Below, piece by piece: positions 17,409 through 25,158 of a stretch of 64,000 nt of DNA. Each line of letters starts with the position of its first letter. The stretch's first letter is position 1. Made by a program: the position numbers and the translations under genes. Source of the DNA: JBPOFY01 sp049889815 (GTDB taxonomy: Bacteria > Verrucomicrobiota > Verrucomicrobiia > Opitutales > Coraliomargaritaceae); assembly GCA_049889815.1 (NCBI GenBank), contig JBMHCR010000013.1, positions 108,713-172,712 on the forward strand. The letters run 5' to 3'. The notes below the pieces were generated by a model. The model saw only the letters and a program-made list of their open reading frames with translations. It was not told where the DNA came from and did no database searches.

Positions 17409-18682
17409 AGCTCGATGCCAAAACCTTGGGCAATTTCGACGGCTGATTTGACCGCGTCTTCATGAAAGCCGTATCCGAAATAGCTTCCGCAAAACCATGT
17501 GTTACGCATGCCATTCATCTCTCTGAGTTTGGGTTGTGATGCCATGCTTTCAAAAGAATAAAGCGGATGAGTGAGAGTCGTGCTGTTGATGACTTGATCT
17601 TCAGGAATCGGTTTGGATGGGTTCAAGGTGACGATGTAGTTTCGCTCTTTTTCTAGGTTCTGCAGACGGTTCATGTAGTAGCTCACCGCGACCGGTCGGT
17701 TTTGTGCATGTCCCGCTTCGCGAACAAAGTTCCATGAGGACCAGAGCTTTGGGCTAGGAGGCAGTTGGCGCTCGTCTGTGTGGAGAATCACGTCATTGGC
17801 CTGGTAGCGCCACGAGCCGAGGTTTGCTTGTTCGTGCTTACTTGGATCCGCAAGGAGCTTGAGTGCTTCGTCCGCGTGTGCGCCGATCACAACTTGATCA
17901 AATTCCAAAGCCCGTCCATCGGACATATGCAAAATCACGCCGTCAGCGGTTCGGTCAATGCGATCGGGCGCTGCGTTTAGATTCGGTTCGTTGTCAAAGG
18001 TCTTGAGTATCGCACGTACGTAGGTGCGAGATCCGCCCTTGACGACGCGCCACTGTGGGCGGTTCGTAAGGCGTAGGAGGCCGTGGTTCTCTAAGAAATG
18101 CAGGTAGGGCTGCGCTGGAAACTCACGCATTTCTGTGATTGGAGACGACCAGATTGCCGCGCCCATTGGGTAGAGGTAGTTCTGTAAGAACGCCCCGCCG
18201 AAGCCACGCTCGTCGCAGTACTCGCCAAGTTTTTTGCCTTCGAGGAAGCCCGAGTTCAAATCATGAAAACCGACCTTTGCGAAGCGGTAGAGATCCCGAA
18301 CAAATGCGAGGTGTTTCGGCTTGAAGAAGTAGCCGAGCGATGGAAACAAACTTGCAGCCGAATTGCCCGAGTAGCCGTAGTTCGTCTCGTTGTCGTAGAA
18401 GCTAAAGGTCATTGAGCTGTCTTCCAAAGCAACGTCGAGTTGCCTGAGCATCGTAGTGAAATTCGGATAGTTGCGATGGTTCATCACGATGAACCCAGTG
18501 TCCACAGCTGTGCCTGCGTCCGGTCCGTTGGGCACTTTTAGGGTGCGGGTGTGTCCGCCAGCGTAGTCATTTTTTTCGAACAGGTGGACCTCGTGTTTAC
18601 GTTGCAACAACCAGGCCGCGGTCAACCCTGCTACGCCGCAGCCAACGACGGCAATTTTTTGTCTGTCTTTACTGTCCAGCAT
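17405..18682 (-). CDS. COG2907-type NAD(P)/FAD-dependent oxidoreductase
   Basis: A 425-residue flavoprotein of the amine-oxidase/phytoene-desaturase-like fold. The FAD dinucleotide motif is KIAVVGCGVAGLTAAWLLQ at residues 8-26, followed by HLFEKNDYAGGHT. The mid-region GIYSGN-like patch (NYGYSGNS), the conserved VKGGSRTYVRAIL segment, VVIGAHADEAL, and the C-terminal WFCGSYFGYGFHEDAVKSA close the FAD site. It lies between DUF1365 (4-base overlap) and methyltransferase copy 2 (3-base gap), in one operon. By analogy with related clusters it may oxidise or reduce a methylated acyl chain; furan-fatty-acid pathways use a similar partner set. The exact reaction is unknown. Confidence 0.88.
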   Translation of the reverse strand: MLDSKDRQKIAVVGCGVAGLTAAWLLQRKHEVHLFEKNDYAGGHTRTLKVPNGPDAGTAVDTGFIVMNHRNYPNFTTMLRQLDVALEDSSMTFSFYDNETNYGYSGNSAASLFPSLGYFFKPKHLAFVRDLYRFAKVGFHDLNSGFLEGKKLGEYCDERGFGGAFLQNYLYPMGAAIWSSPITEMREFPAQPYLHFLENHGLLRLTNRPQWRVVKGGSRTYVRAILKTFDNEPNLNAAPDRIDRTADGVILHMSDGRALEFDQVVIGAHADEALKLLADPSKHEQANLGSWRYQANDVILHTDERQLPPSPKLWSSWNFVREAGHAQNRPVAVSYYMNRLQNLEKERNYIVTLNPSKPIPEDQVINSTTLTHPLYSFESMASQPKLREMNGMRNTWFCGSYFGYGFHEDAVKSAVEIAQGFGIEL

Positions 18683-18685
18683 CGG

Positions 18686-19705
18686 CTAGTCGACTCGCTT
18701 GAAACGGTAGTGCATGACATACCACTCTTTACCTTCATTGTAAGCGAAGAGTTCAGAGCAGGCCATGTAAAACATGCGCCATCGCTGCAGCCAAATCTTG
18801 GCTTCTTTACCGTAGCACTTGTAGAAAATCTTCAGGATTTCGTTTTCTTGAGCATCTTGTTTGTCGAGCCATGCTTCGAGCGTCTTACTGTAGTGGCGAC
18901 CATTTACTTCCCAGCGTGCGTCTTCGGTAAAGCTGCCAGTTGCTGCAGTCGGCAGGAGGTCGGCGGAAGGCATGATACCACCAGTGAAAAAGTATCTAGA
19001 CATCCAGTCTTTCGAAGACTTTGCCTCAAATAGGTAAGCTTGCGAACGATGGGCGAATATGTGAATGAAGAGTTTTCCGCCGGGATTGATCCATTTTCGG
19101 ATACGTTTGAACAAAGCGTTGTGGTTTCGCACATGCTCAAACATTTCTACACTCACAAGGCGGTCAAAACCGGTGTCGGGTTCGAATTCGTTGATGTCGC
19201 ATGTGATCACCTTCAGATTGGTGAGTCTACGCTCTTTGGCTTGCCCTTCGATGAATTCCCTCTGCGAGTTGGAATTGCTCACTGAGGTGATGCTGCTCTC
19301 CGGATATTTTTCCGCCATCCACAGACTGAGTGAGCCCCAGCCACAGCCGAGCTCTAAAATACTTTGTCCGTTCTTGAGTTCTGCTCGCTCGCTGCTCAGA
19401 TCGAGCATCGCCGCTTCAGATGCCTCGAGTGTGTGACAATTCACTCCCCAATATCCTGAACTATACTTTAAGTGTGGGCCCAAAACGCCTTGGAAGTAGT
19501 CGGCTGGAATTTCGTAGTGCTGCTCATTGGCAGCGTCGGTGTTCTCCGCTAGCGGGCGGCTCGCGAGGTAGTCGACCCATTCCTCTGCGGAGCGTGACGT
19601 CGATTGTATGGCTTCGAGGCGTTCGGCAAGCAGTTTGCGCATGCCTTTGCGGATCATTTGATCGCTTAGTAGGCGACGCTCGGCGAGATTAATGGCGAGG
19701 TTCAT
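18686..19705 (-). CDS. Cyclopropane-fatty-acyl-phospholipid synthase family methyltransferase (copy 2)
   Basis: A 339-residue SAM-dependent methyltransferase, shorter than copy 1 and clearly divergent from it. Features are HYEIPADYFQGVLGPHLKYS near residue 63, the SAM motif LELGCGWGSLSLWMA near 115, VSVEMFEHVRNH, and FIHIFAH where Cfa enzymes carry the bicarbonate-site His (here kept). The C-terminus MFYMACSELFAYNEG...WYVMHYRF resembles the coclaurine-N-methyltransferase-like branch, so the acceptor could be a lipid carbon or another small molecule. It is the first gene of the minus-strand half of the lipid island. Confidence 0.86.
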   Translation of the reverse strand: MNLAINLAERRLLSDQMIRKGMRKLLAERLEAIQSTSRSAEEWVDYLASRPLAENTDAANEQHYEIPADYFQGVLGPHLKYSSGYWGVNCHTLEASEAAMLDLSSERAELKNGQSILELGCGWGSLSLWMAEKYPESSITSVSNSNSQREFIEGQAKERRLTNLKVITCDINEFEPDTGFDRLVSVEMFEHVRNHNALFKRIRKWINPGGKLFIHIFAHRSQAYLFEAKSSKDWMSRYFFTGGIMPSADLLPTAATGSFTEDARWEVNGRHYSKTLEAWLDKQDAQENEILKIFYKCYGKEAKIWLQRWRMFYMACSELFAYNEGKEWYVMHYRFKRVD

Positions 19706-19745
19706 GGATCAAAAAAAGTTATATCGACGGAACGTCGGTGATTAC

Positions 19746-19783
19746 GAAAACTTACCGAGTAAATACGATCGTTTTCTCGGTGG
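19746..19783. promoter_or_regulatory. GAAAACTTACC motif with dyads, upstream of methyltransferase 2 and the NTF2-like lipoprotein
   Basis: GAAAACTTACC (19746-19756) is identical to 13639-13649. It is followed by GAGTAAATACGATC and then GTTTTCTCGGT, giving two nested inverted repeats (GAAAAC...GTTTTC and ACCGAG...CTCGGT). It sits in the 220-base spacer between the divergent methyltransferase-2 operon and the lipoprotein gene. Confidence 0.45.
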
Positions 19784-19925
19784 CCAGACTAAGAAAGGAG
19801 CGAATCTTACGAACAGCTGAGCACGGACATCCGTAGACTTGTCACCATCCATTCTTCCAGTCTGGAGCTGGGGCACTCCCTTGCGTCATTTTGTAAGTTT
19901 ATCATGGCGAATCCGCTTTATTGCA

Positions 19926-20525
19926 ATGATTCGCAAGCCATTATACCAGCTTTGGGCAGCACTTGCGGTGCTCTGCTTGATCGCTGGTTGTACCACTTCT
20001 AATATGCACACACAAACAATTCCAGACTCGACTTACAAACGCGCTCTTGAAGCCAGTGACCCAGCGCAGTTTCAAATACCCACGCCCGGTTCTGCCGAGG
20101 AGGCAGCGATGCTTAACCGAGTTAAAGGTCTTTTCGAAGTTTACACTCACGACAACCTTGCGACTAACATCGTGCAAGTCTATGCTGACGTGGTGTATTT
20201 TCGCGATGCCTTTAAGCAATTCAACTCTGCGAGTGAGATAAAAGACTACATGTTAGCCGGCTTGGAACCTCTCGAAGGTGCTGAATTCGTCTTCAATAAT
20301 ATCGCTCGTGTTGGCGGTGATTTCTACCTGGATTGGACCATGCGTCTGGATTTCAAAAAAACACCTACTGGCACCTGGGAGGAATCGATTGGGGTGACTC
20401 GCATGCGCTTCAACAGCGAAGGCAAAGTGATCTTCCACCAAGACTACTGGGACCCGACAGATATCGTTTATACCCGAATACCCATCGCGAAGCAGTTGAT
20501 TGCGTTTGTAAAGAAGAAGCTGTAG
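19926..20525 (+). CDS. NTF2/SnoaL-like lipoprotein
   Basis: A 199-residue predicted lipoprotein. The signal peptide ends in a lipobox (CLIAGCTTS), so the mature N-terminus would be the acylated Cys near residue 25. The rest fits a nuclear-transport-factor-2-like cone fold: NRVKGLFEVYTHDNL, VYADVVYFRDAF, FNNIARVGGDFYLDWTMRL, and GVTRMRFNSEGKVIFHQDYWDP. NTF2-like proteins are a regular member of COG2907/DUF1365/CFA clusters. The frame extends 29 codons upstream of the chosen ATG, but only this start gives a signal peptide at the N-terminus. A role in handling modified lipids at the membrane is inferred. Confidence 0.82.
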   Translation: MIRKPLYQLWAALAVLCLIAGCTTSNMHTQTIPDSTYKRALEASDPAQFQIPTPGSAEEAAMLNRVKGLFEVYTHDNLATNIVQVYADVVYFRDAFKQFNSASEIKDYMLAGLEPLEGAEFVFNNIARVGGDFYLDWTMRLDFKKTPTGTWEESIGVTRMRFNSEGKVIFHQDYWDPTDIVYTRIPIAKQLIAFVKKKL

Positions 20526-20696
20526 GGTAATACTAAAGAAGGCCGTGGGGCGTGTTCCTACGCGCGTTAGAAGCTGTTTTGATCGGTATCGAATACATTT
20601 AGTCGCGGTCTTGTAATCACCGATTGTCTGAGCACACTTTTGATTGTCAAAGTTTTCTATGGCGCTGAGGAATCGACGCTGTTACCCTAAGGACCG

Positions 20697-21509
20697 ATGC
20701 CAGAACTTCCCGAAGTAGAAACGACGCGCCGTGGAATTACTCCCCATGTTGAGGGACGCAAGGTTGTTGGGATTCAGGTCCGTGAACCGCGATTGCGCTG
20801 GCCTGTTCCGCTCACTGTTCAACTAGCAGTTGGTCATACGATCAAGCTGGTGCGGCGTCGTGCGAAGTATTTACTTTTGGATACGGATGTGGGTTCGATT
20901 GTGATTCATCTTGGTATGTCGGGGAGTTTGACGGTACAGTCGAAAAACAAGGTGGCCGAGAAGCACGATCACTTGGACATCGTTTTTGAAGATGGCAATT
21001 GCCTGCGGCTGAACGATCCGCGGCGTTTTGGAGCCTGCCTGTGGCAGGGTGCAGGGGAGTCGCAGCTTAAATTATTTGAGGGACTGGGACCGGAACCACT
21101 TACGGATGCCTTTGATGGTGAGCTTTTGTATCAATTGTCGCGTGGGCGCTCGGTTGCTGTGAAGAATTTTATCATGACTAATGGTGTCGTGGTTGGTGTA
21201 GGAAACATTTACGCCAACGAAGCACTGTTTATGAGCGGCATCGATCCACGTCGCGCAGCCGGAAAGATCAGTCGTGTGCGTTATTTGGCTCTAGCCGAGA
21301 ATATAAAAACCGTGCTCGCGCAAGCAATCGAGCAGGGCGGCACGACCCTTAGAGACTTTCTTGGTGCCGATGGGAAACCTGGATACTTTAGGATTCGGCT
21401 TAAGGTCTACGGAAAAGCGGGTGAAGCATGCCCAAGCTGCGATGGGACGATTCGCTCGTGGAACATCGGGCAGCGCAATAGTTTTTACTGTCCGAAGTGT
21501 CAGCGGTGA
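20697..21509 (+). CDS. mutM: Formamidopyrimidine-DNA glycosylase
   Basis: Bifunctional glycosylase/AP lyase that removes 8-oxoguanine and Fapy lesions, 270 residues. The N-terminus PELPEVETTRRGI supplies the catalytic Pro and Glu after removal of Met. The helix-two-turn-helix appears around NGVVVGVGNIYANEALF, and the C-terminal zinc finger is CPSCDG...FYCPKCQR. All key residues are intact. It stands alone between the lipid island and rho (convergent). An oxidative-damage repair enzyme beside a lipid cluster often linked to singlet oxygen is suggestive but may be chance. Confidence 0.95.
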   Translation: MPELPEVETTRRGITPHVEGRKVVGIQVREPRLRWPVPLTVQLAVGHTIKLVRRRAKYLLLDTDVGSIVIHLGMSGSLTVQSKNKVAEKHDHLDIVFEDGNCLRLNDPRRFGACLWQGAGESQLKLFEGLGPEPLTDAFDGELLYQLSRGRSVAVKNFIMTNGVVVGVGNIYANEALFMSGIDPRRAAGKISRVRYLALAENIKTVLAQAIEQGGTTLRDFLGADGKPGYFRIRLKVYGKAGEACPSCDGTIRSWNIGQRNSFYCPKCQR

Positions 21510-21528
21510 ATTAGCGTTGATGATAAAC

Positions 21529-21557
21529 CTTGGTGGCTCCGTGCCCCCGTGTGAGAT
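21529..21557. repeat. Short internal near-repeat between mutM and rho
   Basis: GGTGGCTCCGTGCCCCCGTG contains two near-copies of a CTCCGTG/CCCCGTG unit. It lies in the 54-base gap between convergent mutM and rho. It looks like a fragment of a dispersed repeat rather than a terminator, since there is no T-tract. Confidence 0.3.
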
Positions 21558-21563
21558 TAATAC

Positions 21564-22760
21564 TTACCGCTGAAGCAGCTTCAAAAAATCGGCGTTACTC
21601 TTAGTTTGCTCGAAGCGCTCAATCATGGCTTCGGCTGCGTCCTCGATTTTTTGACCGGCGAGTGCGCGGCGAAGAAATTGTGCGCCTTCCAGATACTTAC
21701 CCGAGAGAAGTAGTTCTTCCTTACGAGTGCCCGAGGCATTCAGGTTGATCGCGGGCCAGAGGCGGAGCTCGGCAGCCTTGCGGTCCAGTACCATTTCCAT
21801 GTTACCGGTGCCTTTGAATTCTTGGAAGATAAGGTCATCCATTTTGCTGCCAGTTTCGATGAGTGCAGTGGCGATGATGCTAAGGCTGCCGCCTTCTTCA
21901 CAATTTCGGGCAGCAGAGAAGATTTGGCGCGGTTTTTCGAGTGCGCGGCTGTCGAGACCGCCGGTCATGGTGCGACCACCTTTGCCGGATGCGGCATTGT
22001 AGGCGCGCGACAGGCGGGTGATCGAGTCCATAAGTAAGACGACATCCTTGCCCGCTTCCACAAGGCGCTTGCAGCGCTCGATAGCGATTTCCGCGAGGCG
22101 TATGTGATTGGTGATTTCTTCGTCGTTGGATGATGCGTAAATCTCGGCGTCGACGCTGCGTTTAAAGTCGGTGACTTCTTCCGGACGCTCATCGACGAGT
22201 AGTACAACAACGTGACACTCAGGGTGGTTCTCGATCACACCATGTGCGATGTCGTGGAGGAGGGTGGTTTTACCAGTACGTGGTGGCGCGACGATCAGAC
22301 CACGGGTGCCCTTACCAATCGGACAGAATAGATCCATGATACGAGTGGTCACACGACCGTCTTTTGCTTCGAGGCGAAGTTGTTCATCGGGTGCGATGGA
22401 GACCATCTGCTGGAAACTGTAGCGACCTTTGCGTTCTTCGAGGGTTTGTCCGTCGACCTTATCGATAAAACGCACTTTTGGATTTGGGAAGCGGTTGTTA
22501 TGCAGTGCCTGTGCTTCGATGAAATTACCTTTCTTGAGTTTGAAGCGGTTGATGAGCTCGCGTGGAACGAATGGATCGTCCGGCTTGGTCTTACCGTTAC
22601 GGGACGGATCGATGAGCTGTCCAGTTTTGTTTTGCAGGATCTCAAGGATGCCGGATACGGCGACCTCGTTGTCCTTCGGCTTTTGCGGAGCGGGGTTTGA
22701 AATTTTTTGGGGCTCTTCCACGGTTTGGGTAGAGACTTCCTCGGTTTGTTCCTTACTCAT
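21564..22760 (-). CDS. rho: Transcription termination factor Rho
   Basis: Hexameric RNA helicase that ends transcription, 398 residues from the chosen ATG. It has a polar N-terminal extension (STQTVEEPQKISNPAPQKPK), the Rho N-terminal helix region (AVSGILEILQNKTGQL), the cold-shock-like RNA site (GNFIEAQALHNN), Walker A APPRTGKTTLLHDIA, Walker B VVLLVDERPEEVTDF, and the Q/R loops around SRAYNAASGKGGRTM. The frame is open 52 codons further upstream but that part has no Rho character. Terminators for many genes here may be Rho-dependent, since few intrinsic ones were seen. Confidence 0.96.
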   Translation of the reverse strand: MSKEQTEEVSTQTVEEPQKISNPAPQKPKDNEVAVSGILEILQNKTGQLIDPSRNGKTKPDDPFVPRELINRFKLKKGNFIEAQALHNNRFPNPKVRFIDKVDGQTLEERKGRYSFQQMVSIAPDEQLRLEAKDGRVTTRIMDLFCPIGKGTRGLIVAPPRTGKTTLLHDIAHGVIENHPECHVVVLLVDERPEEVTDFKRSVDAEIYASSNDEEITNHIRLAEIAIERCKRLVEAGKDVVLLMDSITRLSRAYNAASGKGGRTMTGGLDSRALEKPRQIFSAARNCEEGGSLSIIATALIETGSKMDDLIFQEFKGTGNMEMVLDRKAAELRLWPAINLNASGTRKEELLLSGKYLEGAQFLRRALAGQKIEDAAEAMIERFEQTKSNADFLKLLQR

Positions 22761-23408
22761 AATTCGCTGGGTGGAGTGCGAGTTGTTGAAATGCAGCGCA
22801 CCGGCGGGCACGCTTGGGTGTGAGATTCGCAATTGGATGGGTATCGGTTGCGAAAAGTAAAGCGTTCCGAAATGTAAACCTACGGTCGGTTTAAAGAGCA
22901 CTTTCGTGACGAGCAATGCTCACTCACAGGCCTTATCGTAGCGCGATCTTTTAAAGGTAGTAGATGATTTCCGAGTATGTCAACGCATATAAGTGAGTCA
23001 AATTCTCTACGGATTTGGAATCAAACTAGCTGACTCGGTCAAATGTGTTTGCTCGGGCAGCGCTTGAATTGCGGTTCATGAAACACTTGTGCTTATAAAA
23101 CAATTACTTAGCTCATTGAATTTGGTTGAATCTGACCGGTATCAGTCATCGACAGGTTTTTTGCGATTACGCGTGCGATCGTTGTGTATCTCGCCCTGCG
23201 ACTGATGTTTATCGTGCTGAGAGGGGGCTTGGACAGCCTCAGTAAAAAGAATGCAAACGTGATGGATGACCGGACCGCTGACAACGTTCAGTATATGAAT
23301 ATCCAACAGACGATCAATCTTTGGATGGTCCTCTGGTTTGCGGAGCAGGGTATCGATTTTGTTTTTTCGAAGCGGATTATGTTCATCAGTAGGTGGTAGG
23401 CTTGGTAC
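22761..23408. other. Long non-coding spacer between rho and comEC
   Basis: About 650 bases with no supported gene. A 71-codon frame from a TTG at 23184 has no family resemblance and no ribosome site, so I do not call it. The rho-proximal part includes a consensus -35 (TTGACA, minus strand, 22983-22978). A long rho leader is common in bacteria and may be autoregulatory. The rest holds nothing I recognise. Confidence 0.5.
22954..22983 (-). promoter_or_regulatory. Candidate rho promoter
   Basis: On the minus strand TTGACA (22983-22978) is followed after 18 bases by TACCTT (22959-22954). The -35 is a perfect consensus, the -10 is weak. It would give a leader of about 190 bases before the rho ATG. 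Confidence 0.35.
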
Positions 23409-25064
23409 CTAGTTTCCAAGCAAAACACCAGTGATTAGAATCGTGCAAATGTAGATTGGCGCGGTCCAGACTGTGCGGTTCTGGAAGCGCTCTGGATCTG
23501 CATTTAGCCAAAATAAAATGGCGGAGTAGCCGACTACTCCGAAATAGCTGAGGGCACGCGGGAAGTTTTCGCAAACGATCACGCTGCCCGGGATTGCCAG
23601 ACTGAGTGTTACGAACCAGTCCATTAATGAGAGGCAGACCCATGCGGAGTGATTCGTAAACGAAGCCACCAAGCCCAAGCCCGCCGCTGCGAGGCTGAGC
23701 CCGATCACGCCACCTATGATCACCAGCGCAGCTAAGTTTACCAGTAGCATGTTGATAAGTACGGCACTAGGCGCAATGAATCCGGACATTTCGGCACTGA
23801 GGGGCGCACTCGCAAGCCACGCAGAGAAGCTGATGCTAAAGACTAAGAGGCATTTGTCGAAGCTCCAATGCACAGCCCGTTGCCAAACACTCCAATTGTC
23901 TTTTGGAAGCCATTGAAACGGGCTGTAAGAATTAAATAGGCGTTCATAAAGCGGCAGACCGAATAAGAGGATGCTGAGCACGACCGTGTAGGAGAGTTGA
24001 AATCCAAGGCTCCAGAGCTGCTCGGGGGCAAGTATCAAGACCGCGACGGCAGATGCTGCCAGTGCGCCCAAAGGCGAGCGCTGTCGCACGATCGCAAAGC
24101 TCAACCAGAAACACGCCGTCATTAGAAATGCTCGCACCGCAGATGGCGAGGCGCCGGTTATTTCTACATACAAATACAACAGTGGCAAACCGATCCACGG
24201 ACTGTAGCGGCGTGGTACGCGGATCACTAATAGGCATTGTGCGATCATGGTCGCAATGACCCCGATATGCAGACCGCTGATCGCGAAGAAATGCATGGTT
24301 CCTGTCATACGAAAGCGTTCGTTTTGTTCATCCGTAAGTGCCGCCTTCTTGCCCAGCAGCATTGCTACATATATATTTGTGATGCGCGTATCAGCAGGAA
24401 CACCGAGTCGTAGATATTCATCAAAGCGGTCATTCATATGCATGCAGAATCTATCAAGCCAAGGGGCTCGCTTCAGTAGTTCCAATTCCGAGCTCCGCTC
24501 GAAGGTGTAGTCGATGCCGATGGATTTTAGGTAGCCTTCAAAGCTATCATTACTAACATCTGCAGCAATCGGGTAGAGAACACCCTTCAACTGAAGCTTC
24601 TGTCCGCGCCGTAATCGATAATCGCTCTCTTCGGGTATCCTCACTCTAAAGTAAATGCGACTCTTTGTCTGTAGCGGACTTGTTTGACTCGCTTCTCTGA
24701 TCGTACCTATGCCACTCGAATTGCGGTAAATAGTCATCTCGCCGAAGACACGCTCAACATCGATCTTTAGTATGGCTTCACGCTCTGGCATAGCGAGGTT
24801 TGCAGCGTTTCGGTGCGTAGGAAAGCGCACGGTACCATATGCCCAGAATAGCAATGTGCTACCAACGAAAAAGCACAGAGCCCATGCTGCGGAATGGTTT
24901 CGGCGTTGGTTGAACCATAGGCTGAATCCTAGAAATATCGCAGCGATTAGTAGTGGGCCGCCAAGCGGTGCTGCATGGTTGCGCGCAATCCATAATCCGA
25001 AGAGCATGCCCGGCAGTAAGAACATCGCGGGAGCTCGTAAGGACATGGGTTTAGAGTGGGACAT
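23409..25064 (-). CDS. comEC: ComEC/Rec2-family competence protein (channel part only)
   Basis: A 551-residue polytopic membrane protein. After N-terminal helices (LGGPLLIAAIFLGFSLWF) comes a periplasmic OB-like part (DUF4131 region, RIYFRVRIPEESDYRLRRGQ). Then the Competence domain follows: MTGTMHFFAISGLHIGVIATM, a hallmark of ComEC, and GASPSAVRAFLMTACFW, with many helices. It forms the inner-membrane channel for single-stranded DNA uptake. It ends without the metallo-beta-lactamase-like nuclease domain found at the C-terminus of many ComEC proteins, as is also true of some families. It is divergent from rarA. Confidence 0.88.
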   Translation of the reverse strand: MSHSKPMSLRAPAMFLLPGMLFGLWIARNHAAPLGGPLLIAAIFLGFSLWFNQRRNHSAAWALCFFVGSTLLFWAYGTVRFPTHRNAANLAMPEREAILKIDVERVFGEMTIYRNSSGIGTIREASQTSPLQTKSRIYFRVRIPEESDYRLRRGQKLQLKGVLYPIAADVSNDSFEGYLKSIGIDYTFERSSELELLKRAPWLDRFCMHMNDRFDEYLRLGVPADTRITNIYVAMLLGKKAALTDEQNERFRMTGTMHFFAISGLHIGVIATMIAQCLLVIRVPRRYSPWIGLPLLYLYVEITGASPSAVRAFLMTACFWLSFAIVRQRSPLGALAASAVAVLILAPEQLWSLGFQLSYTVVLSILLFGLPLYERLFNSYSPFQWLPKDNWSVWQRAVHWSFDKCLLVFSISFSAWLASAPLSAEMSGFIAPSAVLINMLLVNLAALVIIGGVIGLSLAAAGLGLVASFTNHSAWVCLSLMDWFVTLSLAIPGSVIVCENFPRALSYFGVVGYSAILFWLNADPERFQNRTVWTAPIYICTILITGVLLGN

Positions 25065-25158
25065 GCTGCATTGTCTAACGTATGTAACGTCAGCTACTCA
25101 GTCAAAGTGCTATTGTTCAAACTTGCAAGGCTCCGCCTGAGCTTCGATCTTGGATCTC

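Noticed and set aside
23184..23399. A 71-codon frame from a TTG in the rho-comEC spacer
   Set aside because: No Shine-Dalgarno, no family resemblance, and odd amino-acid composition; weak evidence for a gene.
23399..23421. GCTTGG...CCAAGC hairpin at the end of comEC as terminator
   Set aside because: Six pairs only, overlaps the stop codon and has no T-tract.
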